Shown: in pieces, positions 8,938 to 16,031 of the stretch
Layout of the letters: every line of letters begins with the position of its first letter
Numbering within the stretch: position 1 is the stretch's first letter
Assembly (NCBI GenBank): GCA_002772205.1
Contig: PCRZ01000032.1
Span: 1-16,866 of the forward strand
Reading direction: 5' to 3'
DNA from: Candidatus Jorgensenbacteria bacterium CG23_combo_of_CG06-09_8_20_14_all_54_14
Lineage (GTDB): Bacteria; Patescibacteriota; Minisyncoccia; UBA6257; GWB1-50-10
Length of the DNA: 16,866 nt
Notes under the pieces: model-generated
What the model saw: only the letters and a program-made list of their open reading frames with translations
What the model was told of the DNA's origin: nothing
Databases searched by the model: none
Made by a program: the position numbers and the translations under genes

Positions 8938-10008
8938 CTAAAAGAGACCCACCCTTTCTTTCACCTCCGCAAGTTTCTTTTCCGCGACTGCGTTCGCTTT
9001 TTTATTGCCCGCGGCGAGGATAGCTTTGAGCTTTGAGTTTTGCCTGCCCGTCCGTAGTCCCGCCTGCGCCAAAGCTTCTGCGGGCAGGCAGGCGAAGGCG
9101 GGAGCTTTGAGCGTCTTTTTCTTCGCTTGAAACGGTGCGAGGGCTTTTATTACCGTTTCTGCAAGGTCCCTTTTGAATTCCGCGTATCCCTTGTTTTTAT
9201 ACCGCGCTACAGTTAACTGTAGCGCCTCGCTGGAGAGCGCTTCGTGGATTTTGAGAAGATTGCTTATACCCGGTTTTGTGTCCGGCGCGTACCTCACCTC
9301 TTTCCCCGAGTCCGTCGTCGCGCGGGCAAGTTTCTCGCGTATTGCGGCGGGGGAGTCGTCGAGGAAAAGGCATCCCGCGGGGCGCGATTTGGACATTTTC
9401 TTTGTCGGATCGTCCAAGCTCATGAGGCGTGGGACTTTGGTGAGAAGGGATTGGGGCTCCACGAATGTTTTTCCCCCGCCTGCGCGGGCAGGGAACTTCG
9501 CGTTGAACTTGCGGGCGAGGGTACGCGTGAGTTCTAAGTGCTGGAGTTGGTCCTCTCCCACCGGCACGTATTTTGCGCCGTAGAGAAGAATGTCCGCGGC
9601 CATGAGGACGGGATAGTCAAAGAGACCAACGTTCGCGCTTTCGGCGCCGGTTTTGGATTTTTCCTTGAACTGCGTCATGCGGCGGAGCTCACCAAGCGGT
9701 GTGATAATATTCAAAATCCACGTGAGTTCCGCGTGGGCGGGGATAGCTGATTGTACGAAAATCGTTGATTTTTTGGGGTCTATGCCCGCGGCGAGGTAGG
9801 AGAGCGCCAAATCCAAAACCTGCTTCGGTTTTTCCTTTGGCTCGTAGTCCTCCGTGAGCGAGTGTAAATCCGCCACGAAAAAGTAGCACCGGTATTTGCC
9901 GGAATTCTGAAGCTCCACGAAGTTTTTGAGCGCCCCAAGGTAGTTCCCGAGGTGGAGTTGCCCCGAGGGCTGTATGCCGGAGATGAGGATAGGTTTTTTG
10001 GTATCCAT
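8938..10008 (-). CDS. trpS: Tryptophanyl-tRNA synthetase
   Basis: This is a class I synthetase that charges tRNA-Trp. With the start at 10008 it is 356 residues: SGIQPSGQLHLGNYLGA (HIGH as HLGN, 19-22), then FFVADLHSLT, IFVQSAIPAHAELTWIL, a conserved LFDYPVLMAADILLY and PVGEDQLQHLELTR, and KMSKS at 204-208. The frame extends upstream to 10149 but that part is purine-rich non-conserved sequence. The ATG giving MDTKKPILISGIQ fits the family. Residues about 302-326 come from the 73-nt family B repeat shared with ileS, making the protein slightly longer than the usual 330-340. The insertion lies in the C-terminal part where family members have a variable loop. Confidence 0.96.
   Translation of the reverse strand: MDTKKPILISGIQPSGQLHLGNYLGALKNFVELQNSGKYRCYFFVADLHSLTEDYEPKEKPKQVLDLALSYLAAGIDPKKSTIFVQSAIPAHAELTWILNIITPLGELRRMTQFKEKSKTGAESANVGLFDYPVLMAADILLYGAKYVPVGEDQLQHLELTRTLARKFNAKFPARAGGGKTFVEPQSLLTKVPRLMSLDDPTKKMSKSRPAGCLFLDDSPAAIREKLARATTDSGKEVRYAPDTKPGISNLLKIHEALSSEALQLTVARYKNKGYAEFKRDLAETVIKALAPFQAKKKTLKAPAFACLPAEALAQAGLRTGRQNSKLKAILAAGNKKANAVAEKKLAEVKERVGLF
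9032..9104. repeat. Family B 73-nt element in trpS
   Basis: The reverse complement is 71/73 identical to 7644-7716. It is read in the same frame as in ileS, as PAFACLPAEALAQAGLRTGR and onward, replacing a C-terminal loop before the ILAAGNKKANAVAEKKL helix. The two copies are oriented the same way relative to translation, although the genes are on opposite strands. Confidence 0.85.
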
Positions 10009-10017
10009 ATTTTTCTT

Positions 10018-10025
10018 ATTGTATA
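10018..10025 (-). promoter_or_regulatory. Candidate trpS -10 region (TATACAAT)
   Basis: On the minus strand TATACAAT lies about 10 nt before the trpS ATG, implying a leaderless or very short-leader mRNA. No good -35 is seen. The upstream sequence is purine-rich with two copies of AGGAAGGTGC. A similar GTATAC(T/A) stands before the trpS-like fragment at 16113-16232. Confidence 0.4.
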
Positions 10026-10133
10026 CTACGTTTCCCTCCTTTGCACCTTCCTTTTCGCATCGCACCTTCCTAATTTGTATTTCCCATCCGTACTTCCCGT
10101 TTACACCTCGCGTTCCCGTATTGTTCGTGGTTT

Positions 10134-10165
10134 CCTCAAAATTTCCCATATGGTAAAATTTGAGG
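10134..10165. promoter_or_regulatory. Imperfect 32-bp palindrome over promoter: candidate operator
   Basis: CCTCAAAATTT (10134-10144) and AAAATTTGAGG (10155-10165) form a near-perfect dyad centred on CATATG, with 28 of 32 positions symmetric. A -10-like TAAAAT (10154-10159) lies inside the right half, and the ATG of the following winged-helix gene is 1 nt after the palindrome. The position suggests autoregulation by that protein, and possibly control of the divergent trpS promoter about 110 nt away. Confidence 0.55.
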
Positions 10166-10166
10166 C

Positions 10167-10694
10167 ATGGGGAAAACCTCAGTTGACGCGCGGAGACACG
10201 TGAGGGAGTTAGGGCAGTTTTTTACTGATGTGAACTCGGTAGCCGAGGCGATAGTGGATGAATTTATCAAGGCGCGGAAAAAGAAAAAGTATCTCAAGCA
10301 GAGTTTAAAGAGGTTTATCGAGAAAGGCCTCATCGAGAGACAGAGAGGGAGGCTTTCTGTTACGAGAAAAGGGGCCGCCTTTTTCGGGCGCATCGCGGTC
10401 AAGGAAGAGTTTCGAGGTGCTCGGTCGTGGGATGGGAAATGGCGCCTCATCGCTTTTGATGTACCGGTGAACGCAGACAAAAAACGTTACCAATTGCGGA
10501 GCCTCCTGAAGGAGTTTGGATTCTACCAACTGCAGAAAAGTGTTTGGATTTACCCAAGCTACCTCGAGGAGAAGTTCTGGAAACTTTTGGTGGATTTAGA
10601 GTTAGACCGATACTGCAAGATAATGATCGTGGAATTTTTAGAAGGGGATGCGGAGGTGAGACACCACTTCAAGCAAGTGGTGGAGTCCCGATAA
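10167..10694 (+). CDS. Winged-helix + Cas2-like (PaaX-type) ferredoxin-fold protein
   Basis: This 175-residue protein has an N-terminal winged-helix region (about 20-80, including LKRFIEKGLIERQRGRLSVTRKG). It is joined to a Cas2/PaaX C-terminal-like domain (about 91-170): WRLIAFDVP with D98, KKRYQLRSLLKEFGF, LQKSVWIYP. Such fusions are often named Cas2 in Patescibacteria, but there is no array, cas1 or other cas gene nearby, and the helix-turn-helix part points to a transcriptional regulator related to PaaX. The ATG at 10167 immediately follows a promoter palindrome, so the mRNA is probably nearly leaderless. The 3' end overlaps the convergent small membrane-protein gene by 26 bp. Domain assignment is confident; the function is inferred. 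Confidence 0.85.
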   Translation: MGKTSVDARRHVRELGQFFTDVNSVAEAIVDEFIKARKKKKYLKQSLKRFIEKGLIERQRGRLSVTRKGAAFFGRIAVKEEFRGARSWDGKWRLIAFDVPVNADKKRYQLRSLLKEFGFYQLQKSVWIYPSYLEEKFWKLLVDLELDRYCKIMIVEFLEGDAEVRHHFKQVVESR

Positions 10695-10929
10695 CTTGGG
10701 GGTTGTGATGCGCCTCAAAATCTCCAGGCGTGATGTCGAGGTCCTTCTTGCCCTCGATTGTGAGGATTGTTGAGAGACGTTTGCTTTCAGCAATCGCCTT
10801 GAGCGCCTCCGTAATTTTCCAGAGATTCAGACGTATCCATATCATCCATATGGCCGCGAAGGAAATCTCGAGAAAACTGACGACGACAACTACCATCGTC
10901 AATGCTCCAAAAACTGTGAGAGTATCCAT
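10669..10929 (-). CDS. Small single-pass membrane protein, unknown function
   Basis: This 86-residue protein has one N-terminal hydrophobic segment (about residues 2-30, FGALTMVVVVVSFLEISFAAIWMIW). An amphipathic, charged stretch (LWKITEALKAIAESKRL) and a short polar tail follow. The ATG at 10927-10929 is preferred over the one at 10941 because GGAGG stands 5 nt before it, one of the few strong ribosome binding sites in this window. A TTGACA/TATACT promoter lies about 105 nt upstream. Its stop lies inside the end of the convergent winged-helix gene. I do not recognise a family; a small membrane anchor or accessory protein is possible. Confidence 0.7.
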   Translation of the reverse strand: MDTLTVFGALTMVVVVVSFLEISFAAIWMIWIRLNLWKITEALKAIAESKRLSTILTIEGKKDLDITPGDFEAHHNPQVIGTPPLA

Positions 10930-10934
10930 GGTAA

Positions 10935-10939
10935 CCTCC
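10935..10939 (-). promoter_or_regulatory. Strong ribosome binding site GGAGG
   Basis: GGAGG on the minus strand is 5 nt ahead of the ATG at 10929. It decides the start of the small membrane protein in favour of MDTLTVF rather than MEVTMDTL. Confidence 0.75.
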
Positions 10940-11034
10940 ATATGATTTGCAAAGAAGCCATGACAGAGAAGATTTTCCCCCCGTCTCCGCTCCCTCGCGG
11001 TTTATTTTTCAAACCTTATTTAGATTCTGCTTGG

Positions 11035-11060
11035 AGTATAGCATACTACTAATTTGTCAA
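11035..11060 (-). promoter_or_regulatory. Promoter TTGACA - 14 nt - TATACT with extended -10
   Basis: On the minus strand a perfect TTGACA (11060-11055) and TATACT (11040-11035) are preceded by TGC, an extended -10. The 14-nt spacer is short, which the extended -10 may offset. It lies just after the RNase J terminator and reads toward the small membrane protein through a leader of about 100 nt. Confidence 0.6.
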
Positions 11061-11066
11061 ATGCCC

Positions 11067-11093
11067 AAAAACCCGCTAAAATAGCGGGTTTTT
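11067..11093. terminator. Bidirectional-looking terminator after RNase J gene
   Basis: This is a perfect 12-bp stem AAAAACCCGCTA/TAGCGGGTTTTT with an AAA loop. On the minus strand it follows the rnj stop by 40 nt and ends in a T-run, so it terminates rnj. The symmetric A/T tails also allow plus-strand termination. Confidence 0.85.
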
Positions 11094-11133
11094 CATTCGT
11101 ACCATTAGTGAGTTATTCGTGTGTATTCGTGTT

Positions 11134-12900
11134 TTAGATCTCAATAATGACGGGCAACACCATTGGGCGTCTTTTTGTCTTAGTGAAAATAAACTGCCCT
11201 ATCTGGTCGCGGATGAGCGTCTTCAGATAGTCCGCATCCAGTTCCCCGCGCCGCGGGATGCGCGAGATGATGCCGCGGATGCGCTTCCGGATATCTTCCA
11301 GGATACCCTGATTTTCCCTGAGGTAGATGAAGCCGCGCGAGATGATATCGGGGTTCTTCAGGATGCGGCCGTTCTGCTTGGAGAGAGTGGTGATGATGAC
11401 GAGCATGCCTTCCTGCGCGAGCGTGAGGCGGTCCCGCAGAACCACCTCGCCTACATCGCCCACACCAAGCCCGTCCACCATTACGTAGTAGGCAGGCACC
11501 TTCTCGTTGGTCACTATAACGGAATCCTTGCGGAACTCCACCACCATGCCGTTGTCAGCGATGGCAGTGCGCTCCGGCGGGAGCCCCAGCACCTCCTGGG
11601 CGAGCTTCGCGTTCCGCCACCGCATGAAGTAGTAGCCGTGGATGGGGAGGAAGAACCGCGGCTTTACGAGCTTCATCACCGCCTTCAATTCCTCCTGCGG
11701 GGCATGGCCGGAGGAATGGATGTCCAGCATCTTGTGGTGGAAAATGATGGCGCCCTGCCGCGCGAGGTTGTCCTTCAAATTTTGCACGCTCCGCTCGTTC
11801 CCCGGCACGACGGACGAGGAAAGGATGATGGTGTCGCCCTGGCGGATGCGAATCTGCTTGTGTTCGCCGTTCGCGACGCGCATCAAGCTCGCGTTCGGTT
11901 CCCCCTGGGCGCCCGTGGAAAGGATGAGCACCTTGTTGTCCTTGTATTTCCCGATTTCTTCCAGGGGAATGAGGACGCCCTTCCCGATCTTCAGATACCC
12001 GAGCCGCTGGGCGATCTGGATATTGTTCTTCATTGAGAAGCCCGAGACGGCCACCTTGCGGCCAAGCCGCTCGGCGATCTTAATGATCTCCCCGAGCCGG
12101 TCCAGGAGCGAAGCGAAGGTAGCTACAATGATGCGCCCCTCCGCCGCCTTGAAGAGTTTTTCCAGCTCCGTTTCCACCACCCGCTCCGAGACGGAGTAGC
12201 CGGGGACCTCGGCACCGGTGGAGTCCAACATTAGTGTGTGAATGCCTTCCTCACCCACTTTTTTCCAAATATCCAAACCCTTCGGTTTCCCCTCGTGGTC
12301 GTAATCAAACTTGAACTCGCCGGGGTGGACGATGTTTCCCACCGGCGTGCGGATGATCATCCCCACGCCCTCGGGGATGTTGTGCACCACATCAAAGAAT
12401 GTGACGGCGAAATGCTTCCCCAGAATTTTAGTGTCGCCCCCCCTCACGAGTTCAAAGCGCGGCTTCGGAGAGTTGGGGAAATCGTCCTGCCGCTTCATCA
12501 CGATCTCCTTGGTAAGTTCTGTGGTGTAGATCACCGGGTTCCCGAGCTTGTCCAGGAGGTAGGGGATGGCGCCGATGTGGTCGTAGTGGCCGTGGGTGAT
12601 GATGATGCCGCGGATGCGGTCTTTCTTCCCCTCAAGGTAGGTGACGTTGGGGATGATGTAGTCAATGCCCGGCGTTTCCTCCTCGGGGAACTGGAGCCCT
12701 ACGTCCACGATGAGAATCTCGTCGCGGTACTCGAAGAACATCATGTTGCGGCCGATCTCCTCAAGCCCTCCCAAAGCGACCCACCGCAGTGCGTCGGCGT
12801 CGTGCGGCGTTGAAGCTACCACCCCTGTTTTTGCAACCAAGTGCGGCGCACCCCTCCGGCGCGCGTGCGGCATTCTGTTTTCCATGTGATGTGCGTACAT
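11134..12900 (-). CDS. rnj: Ribonuclease J
   Basis: This is a metallo-beta-lactamase/beta-CASP ribonuclease of mRNA decay and RNA maturation, with 5'-exonuclease and endonuclease activity known in the family. At 588 residues, the metal motif HGHYDH is at 103-108, VVHNIPEG follows, then HPGEFKFD (192-199), the beta-CASP LDSTGAE..GYSVSE, STGAQGEPNASL, HSSGHAPQEEL, PIHGYY and a C-terminal RNase J domain. HPGE has glutamate (E195) where most family members have the metal ligand aspartate of HTGD. The frame extends through the tRNA-Leu gene to 13020, but the ATG at 12900 with a nearby AAAGG is the plausible start. The gene follows tRNA-Leu by 42 nt and may share its transcript. A strong terminator follows. 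Confidence 0.95.
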   Translation of the reverse strand: MYAHHMENRMPHARRRGAPHLVAKTGVVASTPHDADALRWVALGGLEEIGRNMMFFEYRDEILIVDVGLQFPEEETPGIDYIIPNVTYLEGKKDRIRGIIITHGHYDHIGAIPYLLDKLGNPVIYTTELTKEIVMKRQDDFPNSPKPRFELVRGGDTKILGKHFAVTFFDVVHNIPEGVGMIIRTPVGNIVHPGEFKFDYDHEGKPKGLDIWKKVGEEGIHTLMLDSTGAEVPGYSVSERVVETELEKLFKAAEGRIIVATFASLLDRLGEIIKIAERLGRKVAVSGFSMKNNIQIAQRLGYLKIGKGVLIPLEEIGKYKDNKVLILSTGAQGEPNASLMRVANGEHKQIRIRQGDTIILSSSVVPGNERSVQNLKDNLARQGAIIFHHKMLDIHSSGHAPQEELKAVMKLVKPRFFLPIHGYYFMRWRNAKLAQEVLGLPPERTAIADNGMVVEFRKDSVIVTNEKVPAYYVMVDGLGVGDVGEVVLRDRLTLAQEGMLVIITTLSKQNGRILKNPDIISRGFIYLRENQGILEDIRKRIRGIISRIPRRGELDADYLKTLIRDQIGQFIFTKTKRRPMVLPVIIEI

Positions 12901-12942
12901 AAGACCTTTTTTGTTTGACTGATATCTTCGGTATCCTTGCGG

Positions 12943-13026
12943 TGGGCGAGAGAGGATTTGAACCTCCACGGCCTTGCGGCCACTAGGCCCTGAACCTAGC
13001 GCGTCTGCCGGTTCCGCCACTCGCCC
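12943..13026 (-). tRNA. tRNA-Leu (anticodon CAG)
   Basis: Acceptor arms GGGCGAG (5', 13026-13020) and CTCGCCC pair over 7 bp, followed by an A discriminator; CCG follows, so CCA is not encoded. The anticodon stem CTAGG/CCTAG encloses loop TTCAGGG with CAG at positions 34-36. A long variable arm GGCC-GCAA-GGCC marks a class II tRNA, and the T-loop is TTCAAAT. The gene is 84 nt. Confidence 0.96.
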
Positions 13027-13066
13027 AATATTTTCATCGTACTAGATAGTGCAGGGTAATTCTGCT

Positions 13067-13148
13067 CCCGATTTCTTTCCAAGAAATCGAGGATCCTCGA
13101 TTTTCTCATCCACGACAAAAGTCGGGAGGAAAATCGGGACAATTTCGC
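13067..13148. repeat. Nested palindrome cluster
   Basis: Outer arms CCCGATTT (13067-13074) and AAATCGGG (13141-13148) enclose further hairpins. These are CGATTTCTT-TCC-AAGAAATCG (13069-13089), palindrome CGAGGATCCTCG (13088-13099), and CGATTTTC/GAAAATCG (13098-13105, 13139-13146). Several alternative folds share the same segments. Confidence 0.6.
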
Positions 13149-13301
13149 CACCTCGGCATTTTTTTGTTTGGTTCAGGATGGTTTTCCGCGCCCGTCTCGC
13201 GCGCGCCGAATGGCGCAGGTGAGATTGCTTACTTTGGGCGAGGGGAATGCGATTTGGAGAAGCGCAAGAAGGTTGCAGTAAGGGTACCCTACTCCCTCCC
13301 G

Positions 13302-13387
13302 CGGCGTCAACCCCGTTAGAAGCCGCCCCGCCGAAGGCGCGGCTACGGCCGCCTTGGGGCGACCTGCTTCTAACGGCGTCAACCCCG
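13302..13387. repeat. Hairpin unit flanked by 14-nt direct repeats
   Basis: CGGCGTCAACCCCG occurs at 13302-13315 and again at 13374-13387. Between and overlapping them, CCGTTAGAAGC (13313-13323) pairs perfectly with GCTTCTAACGG (13366-13376), enclosing a GC-rich inner stem (CGCCCC/GGGGCG). The inner GAAGGCG...GGCTACGG resembles the family B element in ileS and trpS. The layout recalls a small non-autonomous insertion with target duplication, though that is inference. Confidence 0.6.
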
Positions 13388-13428
13388 CCACTCTTAGTTG
13401 TTATTAGTTATAAGTCATCGGTTATCGG

Positions 13429-15018
13429 TTACTGTAGCACCCTCACCCGCGCCACGTTCCACTCGGCGATGTTTTGGAAACGGTCTGCGGGGGTAACGAT
13501 CATCGGGAGTTTCAACCCCTCCAGTGTGTCGCGGTGGATATAGAGGTAGGGGAGGGAGAAGAGGAATGCCGCGGGGTGGTCCTCGGAGATCTGCGCGGCG
13601 ATGCGCTCGAGATTTTTGGCGCGTTTTTCCGCGTCGCCCGTTTGGCGGTTCATCTCAAGGAGCCGATCCACCTCTGCATTTTGGTAGAGGGAGAGGTTCA
13701 GGCCCGGCGCGAGGCGTTCCGCGGAGTGCCAGAAGGGGAAAAGATCGTCGGGGTTTTCCAGGGTGTTGCCGAAGAGGAGAAGCTCATAGTTCCGCCCGCG
13801 CACCACCGTATCCGCAAAATCATTTGGGGGAGCGGTTACGATGTTCACTGGGGCGATGCCCACCGCGTTCCAGTCATTCTTAATGAGCTCGGCGGTTTTC
13901 TGGAGTGCGGGAATCTGTGGGACCGCGAGCGTGAGACCTTTATCGTCCACTTTGGCGGCCGCGAGCGCTTCGCGCGCCACCGCTGGATCGTAGGGGGGCG
14001 GCGCCTCGTTGCCCGCGAGCCAGGGGGAGGCCGTGGGCGTTCCCTCGTCGCCGAATGCGTCACGTATGATGCGGTCGCGGTCGATGGATTCCGAGAGCGC
14101 CCGCCGGAAATTCCTATCCTTGAGTGACGGTTTGGCGGTCTGGTTCATAAAAATAGTGTAGGAGCGCGGCATGGGGATCCGCTCGGTGACCGATGCCGCA
14201 AAAGTGGGAGCTCCGGAGGAGGGGGGGAGCGAGAGCCCGAACCCATCCACGCGGCGAAGGCGAAACGCATCCTGGAGCGCATTGCCGTCGGGGAAGAAGC
14301 GGAAGTAGAAATCTTGGATGAAGGGGGGAGCGCCGCGGTGCCGCTCGTTGGGGATGAGATGGTATTCCGTGATGAATCCGTCGCGTCGCTTATCATAGCC
14401 CGCCACGCGGTAGGGGCCGCTCCCAACCGGCTCAAGGTTATAGGAAGAGAGGTAGAGATTTGCTGGAGGGATGGTACCGAAGATGTGGGAGGGGATCACC
14501 GGAAGCCGCGCGAGCGTCTCGTGGAAAAAAGAAAATGGCGAGGGAAGCGTGAACGTCACCTGGAGTTCGCTCACCCGTTCGGCGACCACCCCGCGCCAGC
14601 TCGCCGCGAGCGGCGAGTGCACGTCGGGGTCCTGGATCATCTTTACGGTGAACGCCACATCGTCGCTCGTGAGGGGCGCGCCGTCCTCCCACGTGAGGTC
14701 CTCGGCGAGCTTCACCGTGTAGGTGTGGGATTCGGCGTCCGCCTCTATGGTGGTTGTGAAGTCGGTTAGGCGGCTGTAAATGAGCATGGAGAGGTCCTGG
14801 TCGGCGGGGTTTGCGGAGAGTATCGGGTTCAGTGCGATGGGTTGCCCCACCACCCCCTCGCGGTAGGACCCGGCCGCCACCGGGATCCATGCCGAGTGGG
14901 TCTGGATAGCGAGCGCGGTGCGGGCAACTCCCGCCAGTAAGAACACCGCCGTCGCGGCAATCGCGAGAGTCCGCTCCCGCGGGTAGAGCGCGTGGAGCAT
15001 ATGGAATAAACGATTCAT
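13429..15018 (-). CDS. Membrane-anchored peptide-binding protein (SBP family 5)
   Basis: This is a 529-residue extracytoplasmic solute-binding protein of the oligopeptide/nickel type (SBP_bac_5, OppA/DppA-like). An N-terminal hydrophobic helix at about 17-38 has no lipobox cysteine, so it is probably held by an uncleaved anchor or a signal peptide. Family features are LNPILSANPADQDLSMLIYSRL, LAEDLTWEDGAPLTSDDVAFTV, PVGSGPYRVAGYD, FRRALSESIDRDRII, and the C-terminal PDDLFPFWHS and LPYLYIHRD. The protein would capture peptides outside the membrane; no ABC permease or ATPase genes lie in the window. The stop codon falls in AAC-rich repeat sequence. The start at 15018 lacks a ribosome binding site. 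Confidence 0.92.
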   Translation of the reverse strand: MNRLFHMLHALYPRERTLAIAATAVFLLAGVARTALAIQTHSAWIPVAAGSYREGVVGQPIALNPILSANPADQDLSMLIYSRLTDFTTTIEADAESHTYTVKLAEDLTWEDGAPLTSDDVAFTVKMIQDPDVHSPLAASWRGVVAERVSELQVTFTLPSPFSFFHETLARLPVIPSHIFGTIPPANLYLSSYNLEPVGSGPYRVAGYDKRRDGFITEYHLIPNERHRGAPPFIQDFYFRFFPDGNALQDAFRLRRVDGFGLSLPPSSGAPTFAASVTERIPMPRSYTIFMNQTAKPSLKDRNFRRALSESIDRDRIIRDAFGDEGTPTASPWLAGNEAPPPYDPAVAREALAAAKVDDKGLTLAVPQIPALQKTAELIKNDWNAVGIAPVNIVTAPPNDFADTVVRGRNYELLLFGNTLENPDDLFPFWHSAERLAPGLNLSLYQNAEVDRLLEMNRQTGDAEKRAKNLERIAAQISEDHPAAFLFSLPYLYIHRDTLEGLKLPMIVTPADRFQNIAEWNVARVRVLQ

Positions 15019-15117
15019 GCCCGGTAGTAGAAACTCGATGGATGATTGCTGATTATCGCCGTTTCTTTGTTATTTTTAATACAGTTTGCGGCGTGGTGCC
15101 CCTTTCCTGTTTCTCAA

Positions 15118-15136
15118 GTCCGCCTCACGCGGACTA
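15118..15136. repeat. 7-bp hairpin AGTCCGC/GCGGACT
   Basis: AGTCCGC-CTCAC-GCGGACT lies in the 151-nt gap between secG and the peptide-binding protein gene. On the minus strand it follows secG by about 34 nt; no U-tract follows, so it is a weak terminator at best. The rest of the gap is AT-rich and holds no gene. Confidence 0.5.
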
Positions 15137-15169
15137 ATCAAATTTTCACTACAGGGCGCGCGCACGTTT

Positions 15170-15385
15170 CTATCTTGTGAGGAAAAGGTTTGCAAGCGCC
15201 AGCGCCGCGAAGAGGACCGCAGCAACAATAGTACCCCAGAAGATAGCCCGCTCAAGGCCGCGCCGCGTTTGGTAGGGGGTGCCGCCGGCGCCGCCAAAAA
15301 CGCCTCCGAGCCCCGCGGAGCGCTCCTGGAGGAGAATCAGCATAATGAGGATAAGGGAAACGACGATTTGGGCGATGATGAGCAT
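15170..15385 (-). CDS. secG: Preprotein translocase subunit SecG
   Basis: SecG is the small accessory subunit of the SecYEG protein-export channel in the cytoplasmic membrane. The 71-residue protein has two transmembrane segments (about 3-20 and 47-68). They flank the conserved cytoplasmic loop LLQERSAGLGGVFGGAGG and TRRGLERAIFW, diagnostic for SecG. Length matches the family (70-110). It lies upstream of the peptide-binding protein gene on the same strand, a sensible neighbourhood for an exported protein, though the 151-nt gap leaves co-transcription open. Confidence 0.95.
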   Translation of the reverse strand: MLIIAQIVVSLILIMLILLQERSAGLGGVFGGAGGTPYQTRRGLERAIFWGTIVAAVLFAALALANLFLTR

Positions 15386-15457
15386 ACCCGGTGCTACAAC
15401 TTTGTGTTGGTATGATTTTAGCAGTTTAGCTAAGAGTTCTTGACCCCTTGTGGTTCG

Positions 15458-15814
15458 TTAGTGTTTTTTCCGCGCGAATCCCAGGATGAGATTCACCGCG
15501 CACATGAGGAGCGTGGCGAGGAGGAGCGCGGGATACCCTTGGATGGTAACCTGCGGGGAGAGCACGTCAAGAAGGTAGAGGGTGAGCGCATTGATGACAA
15601 TAACGAAGAGACCTAAGGTGAGGACGATGAACGGCCCCAGTATGAGCTTCATAAGGGGCCGCAGGGTCGCGTTGATGGCCGTGAGAATGGCGCCCGCGGT
15701 GAGGAATGCCACGATGCCGCCCATAACCGAGAATCCCGGGATAAAAAAGGCGGCAAGGTAGAGTGCCACGGCGTTGGAGAATATGGAGAAGATGAGCGTT
15801 GTAATGAACCCCAT
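15458..15814 (-). CDS. PF04020-type small membrane protein (phage holin family 4 / YvlD-like)
   Basis: This 118-residue protein has four hydrophobic helices (about 4-24, 31-50, 58-80, 88-112). Conserved NA..LYLAAFFIPGF near the start and the central TAINATLRPLMKLILGPFIVLTLGLFVIVINAL are hallmarks of the PF04020 family. Members are widespread in bacteria and usually not phage genes; the biochemical role is unknown. The ATG at 15814 is about 40 nt after a TATAAT box. It precedes secG on the same strand by 72 nt. Confidence 0.9.
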   Translation of the reverse strand: MGFITTLIFSIFSNAVALYLAAFFIPGFSVMGGIVAFLTAGAILTAINATLRPLMKLILGPFIVLTLGLFVIVINALTLYLLDVLSPQVTIQGYPALLLATLLMCAVNLILGFARKKH

Positions 15815-15842
15815 AGTCGTTATGGTACCACACCCGGTAGAA

Positions 15843-15892
15843 AAAACTCGACTGTATTATATTAGGTCACCCTCGGCGGCAAGTCGAGTTTT
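15843..15892. repeat. 11-bp inverted repeat bracketing a promoter
   Basis: AAAACTCGACT (15843-15853) and AGTCGAGTTTT (15882-15892) are perfectly complementary with a 28-nt interior. The interior contains the TATAAT box (minus strand) for the PF04020 gene. On the minus strand the right-hand arm ends in a T-run, so it could also act as a terminator for transcripts from beyond 15900. Confidence 0.6.
15856..15882 (-). promoter_or_regulatory. Promoter for the PF04020 gene (TATAAT)
   Basis: On the minus strand TATAAT is at 15861-15856 and a TTGCCG at 15882-15877, spacer 15 nt. The box lies about 40 nt before the ATG at 15814. The -35 is weak, the -10 is perfect. Confidence 0.5.
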
Positions 15893-16031
15893 CCCTGCCT
15901 GCTCCGATTTGAGTCCTCGGGACTCTCATCGAGAGTTTCGGGACCGGCCCGCTTCGCTAAAGCGTAAGCGAGGCGAGTAGGCAGGACTACCGGGCACACC
16001 GCCAGGTTGGGCGGGAGTGGGTGGAGCAGGT
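15893..16031. repeat. Mosaic of short palindromes
   Basis: CCTGCCT (about 15894-15900) and AGGCAGG further on bracket several hairpins: GAGTCC-TCG-GGACTC, CTCTC-ATC-GAGAG and CGCTTCGCT-AAAGCGTAAGCG. The GCTAAAGC-type core resembles the tmRNA repeat at 884-909. No ORF is seen. Confidence 0.5.

Larger units (their letters stand above)
13027..13428. other. 400-bp intergenic stretch of repeat hairpins
   Basis: No convincing gene is seen between tRNA-Leu and the peptide-binding protein. The stretch holds the palindrome cluster at 13067-13148, the hairpin with direct repeats at 13302-13387, and at about 13401-13434 a TTATTAGTTATAAG-type low-complexity run of family D. An open frame at 13173-13391 on the minus strand is mostly repeat sequence and was not accepted as a gene. 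Confidence 0.6.

Noticed and set aside
11119..12036. 305-codon plus-strand frame opposite RNase J
   Set aside because: It is His/Asp/Glu-rich shadow sequence with no family features; the RNase J frame explains the region.
12901..13020. N-terminal extension of RNase J
   Set aside because: It would translate the tRNA-Leu gene. The ATG at 12900 gives a normal-length protein.
13173..13391. 72-codon minus-strand frame in the intergenic repeat region
   Set aside because: Half of it is the hairpin unit at 13302-13387. There is no ribosome binding site and no protein-family resemblance.
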